A stretch of 64,000 bases of DNA from Stentor coeruleus (lineage: Eukaryota; Ciliophora; Heterotrichea; Heterotrichida; Stentoridae). Of this stretch, positions 49,914 through 61,657 are shown piece by piece. How positions within the stretch are numbered: the stretch's first letter is position 1; each line of letters starts with the position of its first letter. The notes below the pieces were generated by a model that was not told where the DNA came from, did no database searches, and was given only the letters and a program-made list of their open reading frames with translations. The stretch is from assembly GCA_001970955.1 (NCBI GenBank), contig MPUH01000238.1, forward strand, positions 1 to 64,000, in the 5' to 3' direction. The translations under genes were made by a program, and so were the position numbers.

Positions 49914-51449
49914 TTAAAGGAATTTTTCAGTGTCATCGTAATTTTCATCAACAGATTTTTCATTTTCCTCTTGATTTTTTTCGATTTTCTCTATTAGTTT
50001 ATCATTTTCTATATGTTTTTTATCAAAAAGTTTATCATCTTCCCTTGCATCACTTTCAAAGTCTTCGATTTTATTTTCTTTCTCATAAGCTTTCACATTT
50101 TTAAACGAATTTTCTGTTTTTATATAGTATCCTCTATCAACATTATCAAAAATCCTCTTAGGCCTTTTTGATAAATACATATTTGAACTTTCAAACTCTG
50201 AACCATGCCACATTTTGGATGTAATTTTTTTTCCAGCATAAGTTAATTGTAAAGACTTATAATCAGATCGATATCCTTGTAAATAAGGAGATTTATAAGT
50301 AAAAGTGTCTAAAATACGTGAATTCTTAATCTCATTTTTGAAACTTTCTAACTCATTTAGTACTTTTTGTTTTTCAACAACTGCAGTCATAGCATCAGAA
50401 TGCATTTTCTTTATAAGATCTTTAATATTAGCTTCTTGCTGTGCATTTTCATATCTACCTTTATAATCTTTTACTATGCTAAATTGCTGTTCTTGGAATA
50501 CTTGGACAGGCTCTACATTCACATAAGGTACTAAACTCATATAAAAATCTTTATTTTCTTTATATGTTCTTTCAAAATTCTCATGTCTTTGCTCTTTTGG
50601 TTCGTAATTACTTTGAAAATCATGAGGATTTTGAGGGCTTTGAGGGATTTTAACTTTCTCAAAATGCTTTAACTGGCTTTGATCATAATTTTTATCTTCT
50701 AATGGTAGTCCAGCTTCATATCTAAGTTCATTTTGATACCTTTTATTAAGTTCCTCGATTTCTTTTTGGACTTTGGCTTCTTCAAGTTTTTCTTCTTGGA
50801 TTTTCTTAGACCTGATCTCTATTCTAACCTTATCACGTTCTTCAAGTTGTTCTTTTACTGACTTTCTCCAGTCTTCCAGTTGTTTTTGTCTTATTATTTG
50901 AGTTTGATCGCTTGTCAGATTGGCTTTTGAGTACCCAAAAACTGTTTGCAAAGGCCGATTTTGTATATTTTCAATATTTTGTTGGTATTTCGACTCAATC
51001 TGAGGACTGAAATTGTCAAGTTTTTCCTTTTGGCCTAGAAAAGTTGTGTCGTTTGAAGGGTTTGTGACATAGCTTTTGTTGTAAGCCAAACTGTTTTGAG
51101 GGTTTTCTATAGGGTTTTCATGGTTTTTAAAGGAGTTGTAGAACTCTTGTTTTTCTGAATGTTTCGGTTTTTGGTCTTTTATGATTTTTTCTTGTAACTT
51201 TGCCTTGATTTCTTTGCGGTACTCTTCGGTCATGAGCTTGTGTCGATCTTCCCATTCACTTTTTGGGTTGCTGAAGAAGTTCCATGCATTTTCTCGACTA
51301 GAGGATTGTGTATTTTTTTTAGTTTCTAAAGGTTTTAATGAAGGGTTAGGTTTAGGTTGGGATGTATTATCTGAATAAGATGGATTTTGTTTGTATTGAC
51401 TATCTTTTATAGAGAATGAGTCTAGGAGGCTGTAGTGAAAAAAACTCAT
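49914..51449 (-). CDS. Coiled-coil protein, possibly of the CSPP1/CCDC66 type
   Basis: The 511-residue protein is charged and low in hydrophobicity. The segment about 180-250 is a strong helix (KQLEDWRKSVKEQLEERDK, then IEIRSKKIQEEKLEEA). It resembles the Arg/Glu-rich helices of ciliary and centriolar proteins such as CSPP1 and CCDC66. That resemblance is of composition, so the name is only a suggestion. Elsewhere it is disordered, Asn/Ser/Gln-rich, with an acidic tail that ends in Glu/Asp repeats. No catalytic motif is visible. The start is preceded by CTATAAAAACTCGAATATC. Confidence 0.5.
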   Translation of the reverse strand: MSFFHYSLLDSFSIKDSQYKQNPSYSDNTSQPKPNPSLKPLETKKNTQSSSRENAWNFFSNPKSEWEDRHKLMTEEYRKEIKAKLQEKIIKDQKPKHSEKQEFYNSFKNHENPIENPQNSLAYNKSYVTNPSNDTTFLGQKEKLDNFSPQIESKYQQNIENIQNRPLQTVFGYSKANLTSDQTQIIRQKQLEDWRKSVKEQLEERDKVRIEIRSKKIQEEKLEEAKVQKEIEELNKRYQNELRYEAGLPLEDKNYDQSQLKHFEKVKIPQSPQNPHDFQSNYEPKEQRHENFERTYKENKDFYMSLVPYVNVEPVQVFQEQQFSIVKDYKGRYENAQQEANIKDLIKKMHSDAMTAVVEKQKVLNELESFKNEIKNSRILDTFTYKSPYLQGYRSDYKSLQLTYAGKKITSKMWHGSEFESSNMYLSKRPKRIFDNVDRGYYIKTENSFKNVKAYEKENKIEDFESDAREDDKLFDKKHIENDKLIEKIEKNQEENEKSVDENYDDTEKFL

Positions 51450-52421
51450 GATATTCGAGTTTTTATAGTATTTAATTATAGTGAAAAAGCTTATGAATGA
51501 TATTATTGTGTTTCTAAAGTTTTTATATGTATAAAAAGAATTGATTTTGTTGAAAATATTATGTTTTATATTAAATTAGTTTATTTATAACAGTAATCTT
51601 AAGATTTAAACGTGTTTGGATAACAATTTTTATAGCAAATTTTTAAAAATTTATAAAATAATTTTATTACTTTAGGGTATATTCAAATATAATACTCTTT
51701 AATCTTTATACATTTACAAAGCTAGCGAGTTTGATGTAGATTTGTATAGAATAAAACTTCTTTGAACCCTAAACAAATCAACTTGAAAATTACTAAAGAT
51801 ATTATTTAAAAACTAATCATTCATATCATGATTATAAAAACAAAATTCCAACATACACAACAAATAATTAATAATTTTAATTTTCTAGATTCCAATTAGG
51901 TGAACTTATTAAATGGAGTCCAAAACCCAAATATGGTGTTATAAATTAGCAATACAACATTTTGACTACCACCTAGCATTCAGTTATTTTCAATTCTATT
52001 TTCAAACCCAACATAATCCTCAATTCTTCTATTATCACAAAATCTTGAAAAAATATATACATCAATTCATTATAAACTTATTTATAAAAGGATTAAAAAC
52101 TATTATCTTGAATATATCTAAAAAACCTCACTTTTACTTATACCTTTAAAATCCAAAGACCTATATTATGCTAAATTTGATATAAAATTCTAAATAATCA
52201 ATTTTTCTAACTTGCTAATATTTTTTTGGCATATACATGCTGAATTTTACGAGGGTCTTTTAAGAAACACTGCTTCAGATAATTGACAAAAAGTTTTAAC
52301 ACTGAAATATCATGTAAACAATTGATAAACAACAGAAATGATATGAAAATATATAAACTGATATGTGAGATTTTTGTTACTATATGAAGCTTTTAAGTAT
52401 TTACATACACTAACCTACTTT
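51450..52421. other. Intergenic region without supported gene
   Basis: The region is A/T-rich. A 78-codon frame at 51913-52149 starts with a plausible ATG, but its Phe/Tyr/Ile/Lys composition is that of translated spacer, so I leave it uncalled. I see no repeats. Confidence 0.45.
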
Positions 52422-53465
52422 TTAATCATAGAAATAGAGAGATCTTTTTGTGCAAAGTACTAATTGGCCGGTTTCTCTGTTCATACTCAAAGCCCTGATT
52501 TTGGCAGTAGGAAAAATGACTTGCCTTATCGAGCCACTTACATCCAACATAAAAACCCCTCTATTTTCAACATAAACCGCAACAACATTAGCAAGATCCG
52601 CACAGACAAGTGAAGGCTTTAAATATATTTTCCTCGTATTCACTACCATAATCCTTATTCCATCATGAAACTGAGCCACACTATTTACTTTACCAACAAA
52701 ATATTTTTCAGGGACTTCTGATACCTCAATAACTTGTCCTATGGCTAAATTATAAACTTTAACTTTTTGGTTATGAATAAAAAACAAATTCTCTTCAAAA
52801 TGGTCTAAAATCATAATCCTCTCTGTATCTTCTATAGTAAAATTATATTTTTGATTACTTTGTAAATGAGTTGAGGTTATTAGACTTGAGTTTTGGAAAG
52901 TGTTTATAAATATAATATGATTTCTGTTATAATAAGGATATCTGCTTGAACTTTGAAATAATTCATCTGCTGATGGGAAGGTAATTATTCTACAGATGGA
53001 TTGTTTAAATATTAACAAGTTTTGATTGTAGATATCGTATTCAACAATGTCTTTTAAGTTTAGTGACAGGTGTTCTAGTATTTGGATTCGTTCTTCAGAA
53101 TTTTTTATTGGCAAAGGCATAAGATAAAATTTTAAATCAATACTCAAACTATCTGACAACATAATAAGAATCGAATTTCCTGAAAACGATAACTTAAATA
53201 TATGCTCATCATTACGGCGAAGACTAATCATTTCATCAGGTAAAAAACAATTAAAAAAGTACCCTTCACCTCTGTTTGTAAGACATATCACATAATTTTC
53301 TTTACAATCCACAGAAACTATTTCTGTGGCAATAGGGAACACTGGGACAGGAGAACTCTGAATAGAAATTACAGATAATGACCAAGTATTTTGTAAATAA
53401 AGATCAAAACTGTTGCCTTGCCCTGTTTCTCTGTTGAAAAGGAGATTTTGTATTTCTCCACTCAT
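52422..53465 (-). CDS. Unrecognised protein, probably beta-propeller-like
   Basis: The frame is open to 53549, but the first 28 codons are hydrophobic spacer-like sequence. The internal ATG at 53465 is preceded by CTAATAAA, as at other starts here, and begins the sequence MSGEIQNLL, so I prefer it (347 residues). The protein is rich in short beta strands of about 40-residue spacing (for example ENYVICLTNRGEGYFF, ENLFFIHNQKVKVYNL, NVVAVYVENRGVFMLD), which suggests a WD40- or RCC1-like propeller without the classic motifs. I recognise no family. The CAP-G gene ends 90 bases upstream on the same strand. Confidence 0.55.
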   Translation of the reverse strand: MSGEIQNLLFNRETGQGNSFDLYLQNTWSLSVISIQSSPVPVFPIATEIVSVDCKENYVICLTNRGEGYFFNCFLPDEMISLRRNDEHIFKLSFSGNSILIMLSDSLSIDLKFYLMPLPIKNSEERIQILEHLSLNLKDIVEYDIYNQNLLIFKQSICRIITFPSADELFQSSSRYPYYNRNHIIFINTFQNSSLITSTHLQSNQKYNFTIEDTERIMILDHFEENLFFIHNQKVKVYNLAIGQVIEVSEVPEKYFVGKVNSVAQFHDGIRIMVVNTRKIYLKPSLVCADLANVVAVYVENRGVFMLDVSGSIRQVIFPTAKIRALSMNRETGQLVLCTKRSLYFYD

Positions 53466-53555
53466 TTTATTAGTGTACGCTAATAACCTTACATTAAACA
53501 AAATGTATGAAGTTTTAATTGAAGTAAAAAACATCATCTTAAAAAACATAATAAA

Positions 53556-56357
53556 TTATTCATCTAATTTTATCCTTTTCTCCATACCCTCTTCATACTC
53601 AGAACCTCTTTTTTCACCAACGTCATCTTTAAAAACTTCAATTGGGTCTTCTTCATCCTTCCCATCAAAAGCTATCCTCTTATACCCTCTTAAAAACTCC
53701 TCAGCTTTCTTAACCCCATCTCTAAACACTTCCATCATATCATTTTCCAAACCTTCATGTTTTTTCTCAACCTTTTCACAATGCTTACCCAAACTTTCCA
53801 CAACTTTATTCACAGCATTTACACAAGTTCTATCTTTAATACACTTATTAAGTCCTTTAAGAAGTTTATAAGCAAGGCTCATTTCTATATGATTAAAACT
53901 GAGAAAATTTAATTGAATAAGCATTCTAGGGTAAATTTTACCTTGAGCTAGATCAGGATATTGTAAAGCAAGTTGGGATAAAATAAAAAACATATAAAAG
54001 TGGAAATTTATGTTTGTTGAGAATTTCGCATGTTTTTGTAGATAAGCTGGGTTTAAGTAAAGAAAAACAAAACTGAATATTTTGTTAACATTGATTGTTG
54101 AGAGGTTAAGACCAGAGTAGAGTTTATTGATATTTGCTGATATAAGGGATAAAGATAAGAGGAATCCATCAGCTAAGGATTTAGAGTTGGTTTCTGAGAC
54201 TAAAGGAAAATGTGTGAAAAACACATGGAGGACTTGTTTGACTGGGTCTGGGGATTCAGAATCAAAAAAGCATAAAAGAAGCTTGGCTAAAAGGTCAGGT
54301 CTACGGCTACGTTCAAGTAATAAAAGCTTACAAATACCTTCAACAGCAACAGATCGCATAGGCAAATTCGCACATTCAGTATATTTGCTAACTATTTCTA
54401 ATATATTCCCACCTAATAAATCAAGTTCAGTTTTTCTAGTTTCTTCAAATTCAAAAACCATGAAAAAGTCCAGAACCGCTTTTAAAGCTGTAAATTCTAA
54501 CACCCCAACTGCATATTTTTGAAGTATCACTTTGAATATATAAAGATATTCTTTACATGCTTGTGGATGATTTAAACAAAATAACCCTAAACATTCAATT
54601 GCTAAAACATTTATATGACGTTCTTTGAATTTTAATGATGGGTAAATCAATGTTTGGATTATTTCAGTAACTTCAGCATCCATTACCCCATGTTTAGTTA
54701 ATCTGAGCATTTCACATGTTAACATAAGACTTCTATATAAGATATCTAGTATATGATTGTTAGTGTTTTCTAGTTCTTGATCAGCTTTGTTTATTTCTTC
54801 TTCAAGTTGAAGTTTTCTTAAAAGGGTTTCTTGGCTTGTGCTACACTCTCCAACAAGCCCGATTTCATTTGCCAGAGCTTTTTCTTCATCTTCAAGGTTT
54901 AGGAGTTTGTTTTCAAGATAATCACGTTTTTCAAACAGAGAAATTTCACCCATGTCAATATTTGGCATTATCGGTTCTCGGACTTCGTTTATAACTTCAA
55001 TAAGAATACGACAAAACTCAGTTTCTTGATCTTTAAGAAGGTATCTAATACAAGAAACCATCTGGGCAACTACATCTTGGGCACATGTTGGGAAATAATC
55101 CTCTAAGCCAAGTTTATAGTATTTTTCCTGTATTTCCAAAGACTCTTTTATAACTCTAGCCTTTAAAGGATACTCTTCACACATTTCCTTTAAAATTCCC
55201 ATCAATGCTGTTCTTGTAAATTCTTCCCCTAAATCCAAGCACATACTAATCCTCAGTACATTTTGTGTATACATCAAAGGATACTCATTATGCAAAAACC
55301 CTAATCCTAGTTTAGACAACTCAGGCATCAAACTATATAAAAGATTTTCGTTTTTACTTTTTAAACTCTCTATACTCATTCTTAATATAAGCAATTCTTC
55401 ACATGTTATTTCTGTAATTTTATTTATATTCCCTGTTATAACATCAGTAAGTTGTTCTATAGTTGCAACATTTTCACATACATATTTAAAACCTTTAAGT
55501 ATTTCTCTTTGTTTTTTACTATCAGTATGAGTTATTTGTAATAAACCTGATAATGATATTAAACCATTTGTTTTTATATATTCTGTCAATATTGTTGATG
55601 CTGCTTCACGTACTTCTTTATCTCTATCCATTACAGACATTAATAATATATCTTTACAATAAGAATTGTCTTGTAAATCTTTAAGTTTTCTACATGCTGC
55701 AAGTCTTACACTTGGTTCATTATCTTTAAGCCTTTTACTTATCCCTTTACAAGCTCGTTTATCTATAGAAATCTCCCCAATGATATGTTTTCTTATATCT
55801 TTATCAGGTTCATAATTCATAGCTTTAAGCAATTCAACTGTCATTTCACACTTTTTCGCTATGTTTACAGCATGAAATCTAATCCCTGCATGTTTATCTT
55901 TTAATAATTCTTTACATATCCTGGTTGTCTTATCGAAAAGATGTGCTGGGATAGCTAAAGCTTGTAAATTTAAAGATAAAACCTTATCTAAAAGCCATGA
56001 ACTCGCATGTCTCTGTATTTTTTCTCTTGCTTCACATCCCATAAGAAGAAGTTTTATCATGTTTGTAAAGAGTCTAAGCATTTCAGCTGAGTCTTCAGGT
56101 TTTTTTTGACGAATATCTGCTAATGAGGCATAGATAACTTTAAGTCCACGTAAAGAATTTTGATCTTTATGGAAAAGAACACAAAGTTGAAGGAAAATGT
56201 TTTGAATAGCTTTGAAATATGATGATGAGTCTTGATCAAAAAGACTATAGAGCTGGTTTATGTAACGACGGGGAACTGATTTGTAAGGAAGGGCTAAGGA
56301 GATACTTGTATGGATATCTTCGTAGGTATTTTGCATTTGAATATTATATGCCGCCAT
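53556..56357 (-). CDS. NCAPG: Condensin subunit CAP-G (NCAPG/Ycg1) homologue
   Basis: The 933-residue protein is built of HEAT-type helical repeats. The N-terminal part reads like the CAP-G series: an early 'LLMGCEAREKIQRHASSWLL' segment, then the repeats ACKGISKRLKDNEPSVRLAACRKLKDL and VREAASTIL, each a pair of helices with conserved Val-Arg positions. The middle contains the stretch HINVLAIECLGLFCLNHPQA, matching the Cnd3 domain that follows the first HEAT block. The C-terminal 60 residues are acidic and basic and disordered. CAP-G binds the kleisin CAP-H and DNA in condensin I and helps compact mitotic chromosomes, which in ciliates also matters for micronuclear division. The length is close to the family's (about 1,000). 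Confidence 0.78.
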   Translation of the reverse strand: MAAYNIQMQNTYEDIHTSISLALPYKSVPRRYINQLYSLFDQDSSSYFKAIQNIFLQLCVLFHKDQNSLRGLKVIYASLADIRQKKPEDSAEMLRLFTNMIKLLLMGCEAREKIQRHASSWLLDKVLSLNLQALAIPAHLFDKTTRICKELLKDKHAGIRFHAVNIAKKCEMTVELLKAMNYEPDKDIRKHIIGEISIDKRACKGISKRLKDNEPSVRLAACRKLKDLQDNSYCKDILLMSVMDRDKEVREAASTILTEYIKTNGLISLSGLLQITHTDSKKQREILKGFKYVCENVATIEQLTDVITGNINKITEITCEELLILRMSIESLKSKNENLLYSLMPELSKLGLGFLHNEYPLMYTQNVLRISMCLDLGEEFTRTALMGILKEMCEEYPLKARVIKESLEIQEKYYKLGLEDYFPTCAQDVVAQMVSCIRYLLKDQETEFCRILIEVINEVREPIMPNIDMGEISLFEKRDYLENKLLNLEDEEKALANEIGLVGECSTSQETLLRKLQLEEEINKADQELENTNNHILDILYRSLMLTCEMLRLTKHGVMDAEVTEIIQTLIYPSLKFKERHINVLAIECLGLFCLNHPQACKEYLYIFKVILQKYAVGVLEFTALKAVLDFFMVFEFEETRKTELDLLGGNILEIVSKYTECANLPMRSVAVEGICKLLLLERSRRPDLLAKLLLCFFDSESPDPVKQVLHVFFTHFPLVSETNSKSLADGFLLSLSLISANINKLYSGLNLSTINVNKIFSFVFLYLNPAYLQKHAKFSTNINFHFYMFFILSQLALQYPDLAQGKIYPRMLIQLNFLSFNHIEMSLAYKLLKGLNKCIKDRTCVNAVNKVVESLGKHCEKVEKKHEGLENDMMEVFRDGVKKAEEFLRGYKRIAFDGKDEEDPIEVFKDDVGEKRGSEYEEGMEKRIKLDE

Positions 56358-57063
56358 TTGCCAACAAGTTTTGAATTTAAAAAAATTGTTGGGTTTTGGG
56401 AGGAGGTAAGGAAGGAGGGGTTTTTTGTTGTAGGGTTTGTGAAGATAAGGTGTGAACTGATAGATTTTGGAGGGTTAGGAATTTATGTAGAAGGGTTGGC
56501 TGGATGATGAGTATGTGAGTTTAGGTGGGGAATTTAAGGGTGATTTTGGATGGGTTTATAGGGTTTTTATAGAGGATTGCGCTTTTTTTAGGTTTTAAAA
56601 CTTTTAAGAGAGTTTGCGGGTTTTGTTTAGTTTTTTAGCATAGGAAAGAAGTTTTATATATAGCTTTTAAGTAAGGTAAAAGAGTTGTTTTTACTTTTTT
56701 GATATAGAAGTTCAATGAAATCAGCAATTCCACCAATAAAAAACTACATAAACAAATTTAAATCAAAAAAGCTAAATTTTCATATAAAACTACCCTATAC
56801 CTTAATCATAATATAAATCCCACATATTTTATCTAATCAAACCATAACTTCCACTATAAATAAACTTATAACTAAACCTGCGCTTTCAAATAAAACTCTA
56901 TCCACATTTATAATAATCAGCATTCTAATTTTTCAAAAGAAAAAAATCATCATTTCACCTATAAAAACCCCTCAAAAAATCTACATAAAATCCTCAAAAA
57001 CCCAATCATATCCTAACATCCAATAATCACATCCATCTAATAACTCTTAAAAAATCCATATAA
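56358..57063. promoter_or_regulatory. Divergent promoter region with a strand-composition switch
   Basis: The region separates the leftward CAP-G and rightward KRR1 starts. The left half (about 56370-56700) is rich in G and T on the plus strand and nearly free of C. The right half (about 56730-57060) is rich in A and C and nearly free of G. Read toward either gene, the upstream coding strand is thus A/C-rich and G-poor. The start codon at 57064 is preceded by CCATATAA. Confidence 0.5.
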
Positions 57064-58071
<1,008 letters not shown>

Positions 58072-58520
58072 ATCAGTAGAAATAATAGATTCTTTTAAAG
58101 GACTTTATTAATAATTTCTCAGTTATTGAATTGAAATATGCTAGAATTTTTAAAAATATCCTTTCTCTAAGATGAAGTTTTAGTAAATATTGCAGTAACT
58201 GTTAAAAGCATAAGTGTTGTTATAAAATATAACCAAGTTTATCATCAATTTACATCCGACCTCAAATTATTTAGATTATTTTCCTATCTATCATGTAACT
58301 ATTATTAAATCTAAATATTATTTTCATAATCTCTCAGTCAGTCTCAAATTTATTTAAAGCCTTTTATCCATTTAAATCCTACAAATAACTTCATAAATAA
58401 ACAAATTTTTTAATATAAAAATCAACACCAACAATAAAAATTCATAACAAATCTTATAAAACTTCTCAAACTTTATATCTTCATATTCATACGCTTAAAC
58501 CATTTTATTTAAAAATTCAA
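58072..58520. other. Spacer between KRR1 and the RCC1 gene
   Basis: The spacer has no gene. The right half is rich in A, C and T and poor in G, as in front of other plus-strand genes here, and probably includes the promoter of the gene at 58521. Confidence 0.5.
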
Positions 58521-61500
58521 ATGGAAGGGTACACTGAAGTATTTGCTTGGGGAGGAGATCATTTTGGTCAGCTTGGTCTAGGAAACAAGTATTCAGGGAA
58601 GACTTATGCATATCCTCGTTTCTGTTCATTTAATATCCTAATCAAAGATATCGCTTGCGGAGAAGAACATTCATCTTTCATTTCTCAATCAGGTCATGTA
58701 TACTGTATGGGTAGCAATAGTGATGGTCGTTTAGGACTTGGCGATAGATCTTTACGTCAATCATCATCTCCATGTTTAGTAGAAGGTTTACTAAACTATA
58801 GATGTATAAAAATATCTTGTGGATGGGGTCATACAGCTGTAATAACTGAAGAAGGTAATGTTTTTTCATGGGGTGTTGGAGAATTTGGAGCTTTAGGTAG
58901 TGGGGGTACTGAAAATGCTTGGAGTCCAGTCAAAGCTTTATTACCAAAAACTATGCGCGGGCTTGAACTTAGTTGTGGATCAAGACATACTGGGCTTATT
59001 GTTGAAGAAAACAGAAATAAATTACTTTTAATGACAGGATCAGGAGAAGCAGGACAATTAGGCACAGGTAAAAGAGAAAAAGAGTTTTCATATGTGATTA
59101 TAAATTTCCAAGATGATTTACAACAAGTTGCATGTGGGGTTTTTCATACACTTATTCTTGGGACAACAGGAAAAGTATATGCTATGGGGGGAAATAGTTT
59201 TGGACAATTAGGTTTAGGGAATAAAAAAAGCTGTAGTAGGCCTGAAAGGATACAGTTAGAAGCTTTTATTATAAAAGTTGCTTGTGGAAGCCATTCTGCT
59301 GCGGTTAGTGATAAGGGACAATTATATGTTTGGGGTTCAGGGGTTTTTGGAGAATATTTACAACCTACTAGGCTTAGTGTTCCTGGATGTAAAGATGTGT
59401 CAATTGGAGGTAGTTATGGAATTGCTGTAGATATGTCAGGAGGAGTATTTGCTTGGGGAGCTAATACTAATGGAGAATTGGGTATTGGAGATTATGACCC
59501 ACGTATAGCTCCAACATTTGTCCCATCTTTAAAAGGAAAAAGTACAAGAAAAATCAGCTGTGGGGGGAATTATGTTTTGGGTTTAGGTCTGGATTTGTTT
59601 GGGGAAGGAGGGAAAAGAGATTTAAGCCCAATTGAGGAATATGACAGTCGACAATTGAAAAAAGAAGGTATTGAAAAAGCTAAAGTTGATGAAAGGATCA
59701 GAACTGTACATGAAAAAATGAGAAATTCTAGTATGGATGACCGGACTAGATACACAGAGCTAGAAAGTCGTGCTCGTGATAACGAAAGGACCAGATTTAG
59801 TGATGTTGACAACAAGGTAGCTAAACCTAGCGAAAAATACCGAAAAAATGACTTTGACGTAAAAAACAACAATCTTGACCGTTCACGATATAGCGACCTC
59901 GATGCAAAAACTATTGAAAAAAGGCCTTCTGAAGAGAAAAAGTACCAAGGTAGAGATAGTGACCTAGACTTCAAAGCTAAAGAAAACCCCAGACCTGACC
60001 CATCAAGATCAAGCGAAAAATACGAAATCCAAAGACTAGAACAAAACTATGAAGACCTCAAAATAACCACTGAATACACAATAAAAGACTTACAACTTTC
60101 CAACAGCCACCTAAAACAAGCGCTTGAAGAGTCTCAAAGACAAAACAGCGCCTTAAGTCTCGAATTCAAAACAACAAAAGAAGAGCTTTTAAGATACAAA
60201 CGAATAATTGAAGAAATAAAACAATCTTCAAGAATCGAAGTAAGTCAAAGATTAGAAGAACTTAATCAAAGTTTACATTCAAAATATATTTCTGAGGTTA
60301 ATGATATTAAACTTATACAAGAACAAGAAGCTATACGGAAAAGACAATTAGAAAAAAATTTAGAAATAAGTTCAAAGCATATATCTAATGTAGAAGAAGC
60401 ATTGGGTAAAGCAAATAATGATATAATGATGTTAAAAAGTCAATTGGATAAGTCGATTAGTACTTATGAGGTAACTAAAAACTCTTTACAGCTTGAAATA
60501 GAAAAGTTTTATAAAGAAAATACCGAGTTGGAAGGGAAATATGAATGGGCATGCAATGATATTAAAGATTTGAAAAGTCAGAATAACAAGTTTTCTAATG
60601 AGAATCAGGATCTGCTGATAAAAATCGACAGATTAAACAAGGAAAACAAAGAACTGCAGCTGAAAAATGATAGGATGTATCAGGAAAATAAAAATTTGCA
60701 AGACCAAATCAATGACTTTTATCAAGATAATAGGGAAATGAAGAACCAGGTTGATTTTACCCATAAGCAAAGCAATGAGTATCAGAGTCAAATTGAAAGT
60801 TTATCTTTTGAGCTTAAGGAAGCTAAAAGTAAATATGAGGTTTTGTATAAAGAAAAGACTGAGTTACAGATACAATATGAAAAAACTCAAAGGGATAACA
60901 ATGAATTACATAGAAGGTATGAAGGGGTGAGTTTGGAAAAAGATAGAATGGATGATTTGATTAAAAATGAGATAGACAATAGTACGAAACAAGAACAGGA
61001 ACTGGCTGATGTTAAGTCGCAGCTGGTTTTTTCTAGGCAGGCTAATGAGGATTTTAAGTTCCAACTTGCTAGGCTGCAACAGCAGATTGCTGAGTATGTT
61101 CATACAATAGAAAAAAAGTGTAATGAAATTACAGAATGGGAAAAAAACTATAAGATTTTATTAGAAGATAACAGCATGTTAAAAGAAAGTGTTGATGATT
61201 TAGAATCTAAAAACAAGCAGCTTTTCTATAATTTGGAAAAAGAACTCTCACAACGAGCTAAGGAATACAAAGAAAGAACTATTCAAATACTCAACACCCC
61301 AAACAGAAGCACTTCACCTTATTTAAGACCATCAAGTCCTTTAGTTCATCATAGAGACAGATCTGAAGTTGTTGGAAACACAGCAATTAAATTATTAGAA
61401 GCTATGGACAGTCCTAAATCTGTACGAACTTCACAATATATGACAATACCACAAGCTTATAAAGGTTCCACAACACCTACAAAAGAAGATGTTCGTACAA

Positions 61501-61568
61501 GAATAGCTTCATTGATGAAAAACAGAATGAGAATCGAAGAGCAAATCCAAAATCTCAATCAAGACTAA
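58521..61568 (+). CDS. RCC1-repeat propeller with long coiled coil
   Basis: In this 1,015-residue protein residues 1-355 form an RCC1 propeller of about seven repeats, each with the G-Q-L-G-L-G or G-E-L-G-I-G turn and the W-G or C-G-x-x-H strand (for example GEEHSSFISQSGHVYCMGSN). A linker (about 385-500) has an irregular repeat of the form R-x-R-Y-x-D-L-D-x-K. From about 500 to 960 it is a long coiled coil. RCC1 propellers serve as exchange factors or as protein-binding platforms (RCC1, HERC, NEK8/9), so the fold alone gives no activity. The coiled coil suggests a structural or basal-body-associated role. Confidence 0.85.
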   Translation: MEGYTEVFAWGGDHFGQLGLGNKYSGKTYAYPRFCSFNILIKDIACGEEHSSFISQSGHVYCMGSNSDGRLGLGDRSLRQSSSPCLVEGLLNYRCIKISCGWGHTAVITEEGNVFSWGVGEFGALGSGGTENAWSPVKALLPKTMRGLELSCGSRHTGLIVEENRNKLLLMTGSGEAGQLGTGKREKEFSYVIINFQDDLQQVACGVFHTLILGTTGKVYAMGGNSFGQLGLGNKKSCSRPERIQLEAFIIKVACGSHSAAVSDKGQLYVWGSGVFGEYLQPTRLSVPGCKDVSIGGSYGIAVDMSGGVFAWGANTNGELGIGDYDPRIAPTFVPSLKGKSTRKISCGGNYVLGLGLDLFGEGGKRDLSPIEEYDSRQLKKEGIEKAKVDERIRTVHEKMRNSSMDDRTRYTELESRARDNERTRFSDVDNKVAKPSEKYRKNDFDVKNNNLDRSRYSDLDAKTIEKRPSEEKKYQGRDSDLDFKAKENPRPDPSRSSEKYEIQRLEQNYEDLKITTEYTIKDLQLSNSHLKQALEESQRQNSALSLEFKTTKEELLRYKRIIEEIKQSSRIEVSQRLEELNQSLHSKYISEVNDIKLIQEQEAIRKRQLEKNLEISSKHISNVEEALGKANNDIMMLKSQLDKSISTYEVTKNSLQLEIEKFYKENTELEGKYEWACNDIKDLKSQNNKFSNENQDLLIKIDRLNKENKELQLKNDRMYQENKNLQDQINDFYQDNREMKNQVDFTHKQSNEYQSQIESLSFELKEAKSKYEVLYKEKTELQIQYEKTQRDNNELHRRYEGVSLEKDRMDDLIKNEIDNSTKQEQELADVKSQLVFSRQANEDFKFQLARLQQQIAEYVHTIEKKCNEITEWEKNYKILLEDNSMLKESVDDLESKNKQLFYNLEKELSQRAKEYKERTIQILNTPNRSTSPYLRPSSPLVHHRDRSEVVGNTAIKLLEAMDSPKSVRTSQYMTIPQAYKGSTTPTKEDVRTRIASLMKNRMRIEEQIQNLNQD

Positions 61569-61657
61569 ATAGTATTTTAATAGTTTTGTGTATTTATCCC
61601 TAATCAAAAATCCTATATTTATATCAAAAAAAAAAACCTTCTTGTATAAAATTATCA

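Noticed and set aside
53466-53549. Longer N terminus of the propeller-like protein
   Set aside because: The extra 28 codons are hydrophobic spacer-like sequence, while the ATG at 53465 has the usual AATAAA-type context.
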